Made by a program: the position numbers and the translations under genes. A model generated the notes under the pieces. The model saw nothing but the letters and a program-made list of their open reading frames with translations. It had not been told where the DNA came from and did not search any database. A DNA stretch of 14,050 nucleotides from JBAZOJ01 sp041648755 (GTDB lineage Bacteria; Planctomycetota; B143-G9): the NCBI GenBank assembly GCA_041648755.1, contig JBAZOJ010000070.1, forward strand, positions 1 to 14,050. Direction: 5' to 3'. Positions 1 to 6,109 of the stretch are shown here, piece by piece (position 1 is the first letter of the stretch; each line of letters starts with the position of its first letter).

Positions 1-3
1 AAA

Positions 4-34
4 TTGAGGCGATGCGTGCAAAACCCAGTATAAA
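4..34 (+). promoter_or_regulatory. Possible weak promoter for rpsT
   Basis: A TTGAGG hexamer (4-9) and a TATAAA hexamer (29-34) lie upstream of rpsT. The 19-bp spacing is longer than the sigma70 optimum, and the left edge of the window may cut off a better promoter. If used, transcription would start near position 41, giving a short leader that contains the duplicated Shine-Dalgarno sequence. Confidence 0.3.
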
Positions 35-41
35 GTGACGC

Positions 42-63
42 CTTTTCAGGAGCTTTTCAGGAG
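42..63 (+). repeat. Tandem 11-bp repeat duplicating the rpsT ribosome binding site
   Basis: The 11-mer CTTTTCAGGAG occurs twice head to tail, at 42-52 and 53-63, directly before the rpsT start. Each copy carries AGGAG. The second copy extends to AGGAGG (59-64) and sits 4 nt from the ATG at 69, so it is the working Shine-Dalgarno sequence. The first copy is 11 bp further upstream, too far for direct initiation. Confidence 0.85.
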
Positions 64-68
64 GAATG

Positions 69-353
69 ATGGCTCATTCGATCTCATCTCTTAAGAGACA
101 GCGCCAGAACAAGACCCGCAAGGCGCGCAACAAATCGTTCAAGTCCGCTTTAAAGACCAAGCTGAGGAAGTGCCTCGTCGCGATCGAGGGTAACACACCC
201 GACGTCAACAAGGAGCTTTCCACCACCTGCAAGAGGGTGGACCAGATAGCTGCAAAGGGCATTATTCACAGGAATAAGGCCAGCCGGATCAAGAGCAGAC
301 TCGCCCTTCGCCTCAACAAGGTGAAGGCTGGTTCGGTTCAGCCCAAGGCTTAA
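69..353 (+). CDS. rpsT: 30S ribosomal protein S20
   Basis: This encodes a 94-residue, Lys/Arg-rich protein with the N-terminal pattern MAHSISSLKRQRQN and the C-terminal pattern NKASRIKSRLALRLNKV, both typical of bacterial S20, which binds 16S rRNA early in 30S assembly. Length fits the family (about 85-95 residues). Two ATGs lie side by side at 66 and 69. The second is preferred because AGGAGG at 59-64 leaves 4 nt to it but only 1 nt to the first, and because S20 proteins usually begin MA. The gene is monocistronic: a perfect-stem terminator follows 18 nt after the stop. No leader structure of the kind used for S20 autoregulation is obvious beyond the duplicated SD. Confidence 0.97.
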   Translation: MAHSISSLKRQRQNKTRKARNKSFKSALKTKLRKCLVAIEGNTPDVNKELSTTCKRVDQIAAKGIIHRNKASRIKSRLALRLNKVKAGSVQPKA

Positions 354-371
354 GCAACATCGTGCAACTTC

Positions 372-404
372 CGGGTGGGCCACTTCGGCCCACCCGTTTT
401 ATTT
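372..404 (+). terminator. Intrinsic terminator after rpsT
   Basis: A perfect 10-bp GC-rich stem, CGGGTGGGCC (372-381) paired with GGCCCACCCG (387-396), closes a 5-nt ACTTC loop. TTTTATTT (397-404) follows immediately. This is a textbook rho-independent terminator that separates rpsT from the tRNA gene. Confidence 0.95.
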
Positions 405-419
405 CACCCGCACGTGACC

Positions 420-446
420 TTTACAAACGGGAAAACTACCTATACT
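420..446 (+). promoter_or_regulatory. Promoter-like site for tRNA-Thr
   Basis: TTTACA (420-425) and TATACT (441-446) each differ by one base from the sigma70 hexamers, though the 15-bp spacing is short. The predicted start, about 453, lies just before the tRNA 5' end at 458. The position between the rpsT terminator and the tRNA supports independent transcription. Confidence 0.5.
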
Positions 447-457
447 TTCACCGCTTC

Positions 458-533
458 GCCACCATAGCTCAGTCGGTAGAGCGACGCTTTCGTAAAGCGT
501 AGGTCCTCGGTCCGAATCCGAGTGGTGGCTCCA
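458..533 (+). tRNA. tRNA-Thr (anticodon CGU, reads ACG)
   Basis: The 76-nt cloverleaf is complete. The acceptor is GCCACCA (458-464) with TGGTGGC (523-529). The D stem is GCTC/GAGC (467-470, 479-482) with GG in the loop. The anticodon stem is ACGCT/AGCGT (484-488, 496-500), with loop TTCGTAA giving anticodon CGT at 491-493. The variable loop is 5 nt, and the T stem is CTCGG/CCGAG (506-510, 518-522). The discriminator is T530 and CCA (531-533) is encoded. CGT pairs with the threonine codon ACG. One oddity: the T loop is TCCGAAT, so the position equivalent to 55, nearly always T (pseudouridine), is C. All stems are perfect, so the gene is not visibly decayed. Confidence 0.95.
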
Positions 534-540
534 GTTATAC

Positions 541-566
541 AAGCGCAGCGCAAGCTGCGCTTTTTT
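541..566 (+). terminator. Intrinsic terminator after tRNA-Thr with GCAA tetraloop
   Basis: A perfect 9-bp stem, AAGCGCAGC (541-549) and GCTGCGCTT (554-562), encloses a GCAA tetraloop (550-553), a stable GNRA loop. The last two stem bases continue into a run of six T (561-566). It lies 7 nt after the encoded CCA. Confidence 0.93.
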
Positions 567-753
567 CTGTCTCTGCTCCCAATCTGCTCAAGCAGAGCAC
601 CAGCATCCCTGTGCACTAAACGTAACCAGGATTCTGAACACACCGTGCGAACAACCTACTTCCTTAGCGCCTTGCACTCTTCCTTCGCCTCTGTCTTTGC
701 GGCCAGCCCGTACCTCAGTTCTGCGATCGGGAATTCCGCTTTCGTGGAATTGC
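567..753. other. Gene-free interval between tRNA-Thr and the metallophosphoesterase
   Basis: No convincing gene is seen on either strand. Open frames here lack ribosome binding sites and recognisable products. The only structure noted is a short inverted repeat TCTGCT-CA-AGCAGA near 582-595 and the AATTCC/GGAATT inverted repeat at 732-751, listed separately. Confidence 0.6.
732..751. repeat. Inverted repeat AATTCC-N8-GGAATT upstream of a promoter-like site
   Basis: AATTCC (732-737) and GGAATT (746-751) form a perfect 6-bp inverted repeat with an 8-bp spacer, ending 2 bp before the putative -35 hexamer at 754. The arrangement would suit a dimeric regulator, but a 6-bp palindrome alone is weak evidence and chance is a fair alternative. 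Confidence 0.35.
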
Positions 754-781
754 TTGATATTCGCAAACGTCAGTGTACAAT
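754..781 (+). promoter_or_regulatory. Sigma70-like promoter for the metallophosphoesterase gene
   Basis: TTGATA (754-759) and TACAAT (776-781), spaced 16 bp, each match the consensus at 5 of 6 positions. Transcription would begin near 788, only about 3 nt before the ATG at 791. It would also start downstream of the GTG at 773, which argues against that codon as the start. Confidence 0.5.
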
Positions 782-790
782 GAACCGTAT

Positions 791-1777
791 ATGTTAAGTG
801 CATCGCAGATACTCCTCGCTTCAGGGATGGCCATGGTAATCATGCTGTTCTTGGGGTTGTCGTTTTATCTCTTCTCGCGTGGCATCTACTTGAGATTCAT
901 GCTGCGCACGGACTCCATTTTCGCGGGCCGGTCCGGCTTTTTCGTGCTTACAGTCCACTCTTTTGCCCTCCTCATAATCGTCACGTTCCTCTACGCCAAC
1001 TATGTTGAGCCATCTCAGTTGACCTATCCCCGCTACACATTTGAGTCCTCCAAGATAACCAAGAACATCCGCATGGTCTTCCTGTCCGACCTGGATTGGC
1101 CGGTGACCGGAGTCGATATCCTCAGGCAGACCGGTCCGGATACCGAGGCGGATCAATTCTCCGGAGGGCCAATCGGGGCAATCAACTCGTTCGCTCCCCA
1201 AGTGATATTTGTCGGGGGCGACATGATAACCGAACCGCAGACCGCAATTCCCGAGGAGTTCTTCCGGCGACTAAATTGCCAGAAGCGATACGGCTGTCTG
1301 GGCAATGTCGATCCGGTCGCCGACATCACCTTCTACAAGAAGTGCGGGATCACGTCTGTCAACGATGCGACTATGCCTTTTTCCGTCGATGGTGCCGAGA
1401 TCCAACTTCTCGGAAAGGCCTGGAGCGGGTCCGACATCACGTTGTTCACAGCCCCCCCTTCGGACAGCTTCAGGGTGTTTCTGACGCACTCGCCTGACTA
1501 CATAGCCGCTGCTGCCGTTTTTGGCTTTGACTTGTACTTGTCCGGACACACCCATGGTGGACAGGTGAGATTCCCGTTCAAAGAGAACATCTTCGTCCCG
1601 AGTGACCTCGGGCAGTTGTACCCTTACGGTCACTTTTTGCGCGAGAACATGAACGTTGTTGTCACCAAGGGTCTCGGCATGGTTGGGGGCACAGTCCCGA
1701 GAATCCGTTTCTTCTGTCCGCCGGAGATCGTCTTCATCGAGATAGCCCCTCTCACTGCAAAAGAGACAACCAAGTAG
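791..1777 (+). CDS. Membrane-anchored calcineurin-like metallophosphoesterase with altered active site
   Basis: This is a 328-residue protein with two N-terminal hydrophobic segments (about residues 5-30 and 49-73) and then a phosphoesterase domain resembling the YaeI/YkuE-like group. The phosphoesterase motifs are in order: SDLDWP (99-104), GGD (142-144), GNVD (171-174), THS with H233, and SGHTHGGQ with H253 and H255. In the family the first motif is normally D-x-H and the third GNH[DE]. Here the first His is Asp and the catalytic His is Val, so activity may be lost or changed. The start is uncertain: GTG 773 lies within the predicted promoter, ATG 791 would give a nearly leaderless message, and ATG 833 has an AGGG about 6 nt upstream. 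The secreted peptidase gene follows after 47 bp and may be co-transcribed. Confidence 0.85.
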   Translation: MLSASQILLASGMAMVIMLFLGLSFYLFSRGIYLRFMLRTDSIFAGRSGFFVLTVHSFALLIIVTFLYANYVEPSQLTYPRYTFESSKITKNIRMVFLSDLDWPVTGVDILRQTGPDTEADQFSGGPIGAINSFAPQVIFVGGDMITEPQTAIPEEFFRRLNCQKRYGCLGNVDPVADITFYKKCGITSVNDATMPFSVDGAEIQLLGKAWSGSDITLFTAPPSDSFRVFLTHSPDYIAAAAVFGFDLYLSGHTHGGQVRFPFKENIFVPSDLGQLYPYGHFLRENMNVVVTKGLGMVGGTVPRIRFFCPPEIVFIEIAPLTAKETTK

Positions 1778-1824
1778 CTCCTTCGGCGTCTGAATGCTCG
1801 GAATTCACATCAGCGGAAGGTCAA

Positions 1825-3561
1825 ATGAGGCAAATCCTACTTTCCCTTTCTCTTCTCTGTTTGACACTGCTCACTGTCAATCCTTGTCTCACCGCTGAAG
1901 ACGTCAACAGTGGCATCACCCAGCAGGAGTACTACCGTCTCCTTCAGAAGGGCTCGGACCTGTACGATAGCGGGGATTACAAGGCGGCTCTTGCCGTATT
2001 CCTGCAGATAGTGAAGGCCGTCCCTGATGACGCCAGATGTTGGTACGCCGCCGCGTGTTGCGCTGCCCTGATTGGCGACAAGGGAAACGCTCTGAATTAC
2101 CTTGAGAAGGCCTTTGAGAACGGGTTCATCGATTTTGCCTATGTTCTCAAGGATCCCGACTTGGAGTCGATCCGTAACACAGGCAAATTCAAGGGTCTAA
2201 TGGCCTCCAAGCGAAAATTCTACAAGATCGCCAACGACAAGCGCGTCGAGAAGACGAAGACCTACTACGGCCAGTACTACAAGGTCAATGTATACCCCAA
2301 GGATCGGGTGATCTTCGTCAGTGACGTCCCGGAGGAACGCTACCAGCGCCTGATGGACATCATCCACCGGGTAAACCTCAATCATTCCAGTTACCTGTTC
2401 AGAAATCAGCCCGAGATTTTCAACCTGGTCCTCTGCCCTTCCAGCAAGGATGAGTACAACAAGCACTTCCCTCCGATGAACTACCTCGGCGTCTTCATGC
2501 CAGACTCGAAGCTGCTCTTCGTTGACCTCAATGTTGGCGAGGGAACCCTCGTGCATGAGTACACACATGCCCTTCACTTCGCTGATCAGGAAGCCTTGGG
2601 ACAGGAGCATCCCCTCTGGATTATCGAGGGATTTTCGACTTTGTACGAGAACTCCGCGCCTCGTGGGGGGGCTCAGCTTTATCCGAAAATGGGATTCCGG
2701 CTGATGACCATGTACAATGTCCTTGACACACCCTACTATATTCCCCTGCGCAAGGTGATGAACTTCAATCCTCAACAGTACATGGCCAATGCCGGCTTCT
2801 GCTACGCTGCTTCGCAACTGATCATGAACTACCTCTACCGGACCGGACGTTTGCTGAAGTTCTACACGCACTTTACGGACAACTTCGACACTGACCCGAC
2901 CGGCATCTTCAGCCTCGAACAGGTGACGGGCAAAACTCTGGACGAGTTTGAGAAGACCTGGAAGGAATTCGTCAAGTCCGAGGGCCGTGGCATTTTCGAA
3001 ATCAAGGTATCTTTGGGAATCAAGCTCACCATGGCAGCCCTGAACTGTCTCGTCTTCGAAGTTGACGAGGACTCCCCTGCGGCAAAAGCTGGTATCGTGG
3101 CCAACGACGTTCTTCTTACCTACAATGGCAATCCGCTCTCATCCAGCGTGGACCTGACGAAGTGCCTATCCCGCGAAAAACCTGGCAACACGGCAACCAT
3201 TGTCCTCCAGCGCGGCAACGACAAGGTCACCGTCAAGGTTGAGTACCCCAAGGAGGAAATGAAGGCTGGCACCGGCTACATGGGTCTCGCGGTAGGCGCA
3301 AATGGCGGATCCGGTGTCATAGTCGGAAACGTCGTCAATGAAAGTCCGGCCGACAAAGCCGGTATCAAGGCGGGCGATATCATCGTCGAAGTGGATGACG
3401 AACAGGTGAACTCTCCGGACGAGTTCACTGCGGCTCTGGCGGACAAATTCCCCGGGAACTCCGTGAAGGTCGTGGTGAAGCGTGACGGAAAACCGATGAA
3501 TATGCGGGTTAAGCTCGCCTCCCGGCCGAAATTGGCGCCCGGGGTGAATCCGGGCCTCTAA
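1825..3561 (+). CDS. Secreted peptidase: TPR-like region, gluzincin (peptidase MA-like) domain, two PDZ domains
   Basis: The protein has 578 residues. A signal peptide spans about 1-24 (hydrophobic core LLSLSLLCLTLL, likely cut after LTA). Residues 33-130 are TPR-like, with patterns such as GSDLYDSGDYKAALAVF. The central domain contains HEYTH (244-248) and a downstream WIIEGFSTLYE with E268, the HExxH plus distant Glu arrangement of zinc gluzincins (clan MA). Two PDZ domains lie at about 395-475 and 485-568, each with an SPA-x-KAGI pattern. It is therefore probably a zinc protease exported to the periplasm or cell surface, its PDZ pair binding peptide tails. An SD-like GGAAGG (1815-1820) lies 4 nt before the ATG. 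The stop is one base from the stop of the opposing gene. The substrate is unknown. Confidence 0.88.
   Translation: MRQILLSLSLLCLTLLTVNPCLTAEDVNSGITQQEYYRLLQKGSDLYDSGDYKAALAVFLQIVKAVPDDARCWYAAACCAALIGDKGNALNYLEKAFENGFIDFAYVLKDPDLESIRNTGKFKGLMASKRKFYKIANDKRVEKTKTYYGQYYKVNVYPKDRVIFVSDVPEERYQRLMDIIHRVNLNHSSYLFRNQPEIFNLVLCPSSKDEYNKHFPPMNYLGVFMPDSKLLFVDLNVGEGTLVHEYTHALHFADQEALGQEHPLWIIEGFSTLYENSAPRGGAQLYPKMGFRLMTMYNVLDTPYYIPLRKVMNFNPQQYMANAGFCYAASQLIMNYLYRTGRLLKFYTHFTDNFDTDPTGIFSLEQVTGKTLDEFEKTWKEFVKSEGRGIFEIKVSLGIKLTMAALNCLVFEVDEDSPAAKAGIVANDVLLTYNGNPLSSSVDLTKCLSREKPGNTATIVLQRGNDKVTVKVEYPKEEMKAGTGYMGLAVGANGGSGVIVGNVVNESPADKAGIKAGDIIVEVDDEQVNSPDEFTAALADKFPGNSVKVVVKRDGKPMNMRVKLASRPKLAPGVNPGL
3537..3555. 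other. Hairpin at the tail-to-tail junction
   Basis: GCCCGG (3537-3542) and CCGGGC (3550-3555) form a perfect 6-bp GC stem with loop GGTGAAT inside the last codons of the peptidase gene. No U-run directly follows on either strand, so it is at best a weak transcription barrier. It is the only clear hairpin near this junction. Confidence 0.35.
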
Positions 3562-3562
3562 G

Positions 3563-5299
3563 CTAAAGCCCCTTCTTGAAATAGGACAGGAGGATGCCGA
3601 CACGCCTGTGCGACGAATCGTACAGGATGAAGTCATTCACCTTGTCGGAGTTGACGTCCATTACCTCATACGAATGGAACTTGGGCGTCTGCAGATTGGC
3701 TATCGCCTGGTCCGTAAACAGCTCTTCTCTCTTGCCCGTATTGCCGAAAATCAGCAGCAAATCCCCCTGGTCATCGCTCTGTGCCCTGATCACCAGGTCT
3801 TTCAGCGAGTCTCCATTGAAGTCGTAATTGACGATCATCATCGTTTGCACGTAATCGAATATCTTCGCCTGGAAGATCTCGAATGTCTTGATTTCGTAGT
3901 TCAGAACGACCTTCCGTGAGTATCCGGGACGTCTTTGGAAGGTGTTCTTTTTCCTATCGAAGAAGTACACGTCAACGCTGCCGCGCACTTCTCCTCGGTT
4001 GACCTCGATCCAGTTGGCGACCTCGGTAATCTTGTACGGCGTATCGAACATCAGGATATCAAGAGCCCCATCCCCATCCAGGTCCACAAGCGGCGCGTCG
4101 AACAGGAAGTTCGAGCCGACAACCTTGATGTCCGGTACTTCCCGGTCAGGGTCAATTGCGTAGACGTTTCGCGTGCCATTGCCAAGGAATATCTTGACTT
4201 CGCTCTTCATGGCCCCGGTGCTCCACGGACGATACTGGGAGACCCTGTCCATGTTCCCGTCCCCATTGACATCGCAGAACTCATTCACCAGTTCCTCTAC
4301 GCGCACGTCCTCCTCGTCCTTCGGAGGCATACGCTCCGCGCGATAATCCGAGTATTCAGGGAAAGTACCGTCTGCCTTTTGCAGAAATCCGAACACGTCA
4401 CCCAAGACGACATCGCTTCGCCCGTCGCCGTTCAGGTCACGCGCTGCAAGGGAAGGAGCTTGGAGCCCCGCCCAAAGGTATGGAGCTTCATTTGATCCGA
4501 GGGAGTTAAACTCCCCTCCGGAGACTCCGCCGGTAGTGAACTCCGCCACGACCGGCGATCGCAATTCGTATTGCTTCTCAAATTTCCCGCGAGGTCCCTG
4601 GAGAAACAGCCTCACAGCTTTGATGTCAGGAACGAAGAAATCATCCAGCTTGTCACCGTTAGCGTCGAAACAGAAATTCCACGGGCAAGGCCATTGCCGT
4701 GTGTAGATTTCAGCGTCAATCTGCTTCAGGAACGCCGTATCCGGAAAAAGAGCTTGAGCAAGGCCGTAGGTCCCTGCCCCGTCCTGGGCGTATGCACAGA
4801 CCCCTTTTGGACCCATCGTGACAATCTCAATGCCCTGGTCAGGCAGGACATCGCCCAGATCTATGAACCACACGGTACTGGAAAACTCAACTGTCTGGGT
4901 GGGGGTTTTCGAGAATTGGCGCCCCGGTCCCTGCCGAAATACGTCCGCTCTCGCTTTTCCGATCCGCAGCACATCCAGCAGGCCATCACCATTCAGGTCA
5001 GCAATCGTGAAATCCTCCCTGACCTCTGAGAGCATCGACTCCGCCCGAATCGTCACGTCAGGCATATTGCGGAAACCTGTATCCGGGATATTCCAGAAAA
5101 TCAGCAGGGCTCCGTCGGTCTGCACCACGATGTCCTTTAGCGAATCTCCATCCAAATCCAGCAGTTTCATCTCGCCTGCAGGGATATTAAGCGGCTGGAA
5201 CTCGAGCCTGGCTTCGACACTCTGCTGACAAACAAACAGAGCGAGCAAGATAATGAGTGCAAGAGCGGCAAAGCGTCTGCGTCCTGCCAAGTGCTTCAT
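3563..5299 (-). CDS. Secreted FG-GAP/VCBS repeat protein
   Basis: The protein has 578 residues and an N-terminal signal peptide (RRR followed by the core FAALALIILLALFV, likely cut after VEA at residue 30). At least eight FG-GAP type calcium-binding loops of the form DxDxDGxxD occur near residues 48, 101, 212, 288, 343, 406, 492 and 548, for example DLNGDGLLDVL and DLDGDGALDIL. Such repeats build beta-propellers like the integrin alpha head and are common in surface proteins of environmental bacteria. No enzymatic domain is seen. The start is well supported by AAGGAGAG a few bases upstream of the ATG. The upstream permease stop TAA overlaps this SD, so translation is probably coupled. This appears to be the last gene of the long minus-strand series. 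Confidence 0.88.
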   Translation of the reverse strand: MKHLAGRRRFAALALIILLALFVCQQSVEARLEFQPLNIPAGEMKLLDLDGDSLKDIVVQTDGALLIFWNIPDTGFRNMPDVTIRAESMLSEVREDFTIADLNGDGLLDVLRIGKARADVFRQGPGRQFSKTPTQTVEFSSTVWFIDLGDVLPDQGIEIVTMGPKGVCAYAQDGAGTYGLAQALFPDTAFLKQIDAEIYTRQWPCPWNFCFDANGDKLDDFFVPDIKAVRLFLQGPRGKFEKQYELRSPVVAEFTTGGVSGGEFNSLGSNEAPYLWAGLQAPSLAARDLNGDGRSDVVLGDVFGFLQKADGTFPEYSDYRAERMPPKDEEDVRVEELVNEFCDVNGDGNMDRVSQYRPWSTGAMKSEVKIFLGNGTRNVYAIDPDREVPDIKVVGSNFLFDAPLVDLDGDGALDILMFDTPYKITEVANWIEVNRGEVRGSVDVYFFDRKKNTFQRRPGYSRKVVLNYEIKTFEIFQAKIFDYVQTMMIVNYDFNGDSLKDLVIRAQSDDQGDLLLIFGNTGKREELFTDQAIANLQTPKFHSYEVMDVNSDKVNDFILYDSSHRRVGILLSYFKKGL

Positions 5300-5308
5300 A
5301 TTCTCTCC

Positions 5309-6109
5309 TTATACGGCGTCTTTCCGCTGGAACACGAAGCCATAAACCCCCAAGGAAACTGCGACATAGGCCGCCGAAACAAGCAGCATTTCGATCATAT
5401 CTGGAAACCATGCGACGTCGATTTGCTCGCCCATGTCCAGAAGCATGGTGGTCGCCGTACCGAAGTATGAAGTCACAAGAAGGTAGTCGGGAAACGTCGA
5501 GAATCCCAGGAGGAACAAGAGCAGAGCCCCACCGATCGAAACGCCGATAGCTGTCCCGGGGTTCTCTGCAATTACCGTGATGGCCATTACGGCGGCCGAT
5601 GCAGCGATTAGCGGTATCGTCGAGAAGATCGCGCCAGCGACGTACATCGGCCATACTTGACCAAGCGTGATGCTCGTGGATGTGTCGATCACGACCTTCT
5701 CGTAGCCGTTCACAAAGGCGGTCATGACCATTGAGAAAGAGTAGATGAAGACCACAAGAGCGAGATCGTATGCGGCCACAAGGACGAATTTTGCCGCTGC
5801 GACTTCCAGTCGTCGAACCGGCCCGGACATGAGCGTCGGCAGTGTCCGACAGGAATACTCCTGTCCGACGACAAGGGCCGCAAAAACCGTGGTCAACAAC
5901 GCTCCGATGGGGAAAACGGCGTAGTGAGCGACTATCGCCGTGAGCGTGTAGCCATTTATCTCCGCGTCCTTGAAATGATGGAGGTACTCAGGCAGGATGC
6001 TCGCAAGAACGCATCCGACTGCGGCCATTGCAAAGCTGATATACGTGAACTTCCAGCGCAGAGCCTTCGAAAGCTCAAAGCTGAACAGTGCAGTGAGCCT
6101 GCGAATCAT
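5309..6109 (-). CDS. ABC-2 type transporter permease (no ATPase gene nearby)
   Basis: This is a 266-residue integral membrane protein with six hydrophobic segments at about residues 22-40, 58-82, 106-130, 153-180, 185-203 and 237-259. After the second segment comes GQEYSCRTLPTLMSGPVRR (Glu near 84), which matches the E-x-x-x-x-TL...P.R pattern between the second and third helices of ABC-2 permeases. These proteins need a separate ATP-binding subunit, and none is encoded in this window. The frame is open further upstream (to 6238), but the start at 6109 is chosen because its ATG overlaps the TGA of the preceding gene as ATGA, and the protein then begins MIRRLTALFSFELSK, a usual permease N-terminus. 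The substrate cannot be told. Confidence 0.85.
   Translation of the reverse strand: MIRRLTALFSFELSKALRWKFTYISFAMAAVGCVLASILPEYLHHFKDAEINGYTLTAIVAHYAVFPIGALLTTVFAALVVGQEYSCRTLPTLMSGPVRRLEVAAAKFVLVAAYDLALVVFIYSFSMVMTAFVNGYEKVVIDTSTSITLGQVWPMYVAGAIFSTIPLIAASAAVMAITVIAENPGTAIGVSIGGALLLFLLGFSTFPDYLLVTSYFGTATTMLLDMGEQIDVAWFPDMIEMLLVSAAYVAVSLGVYGFVFQRKDAV

Noticed and set aside
458..533. tRNA-Thr as an integration site for a mobile element
   Set aside because: No integrase, no repeated tRNA 3' end and no mobile genes were seen downstream within the window.
567..753. Small genes in the gap after the tRNA terminator (open frames on both strands of 70-90 codons)
   Set aside because: The frames start inside the tRNA terminator or end without SD support, and composition looks non-coding.
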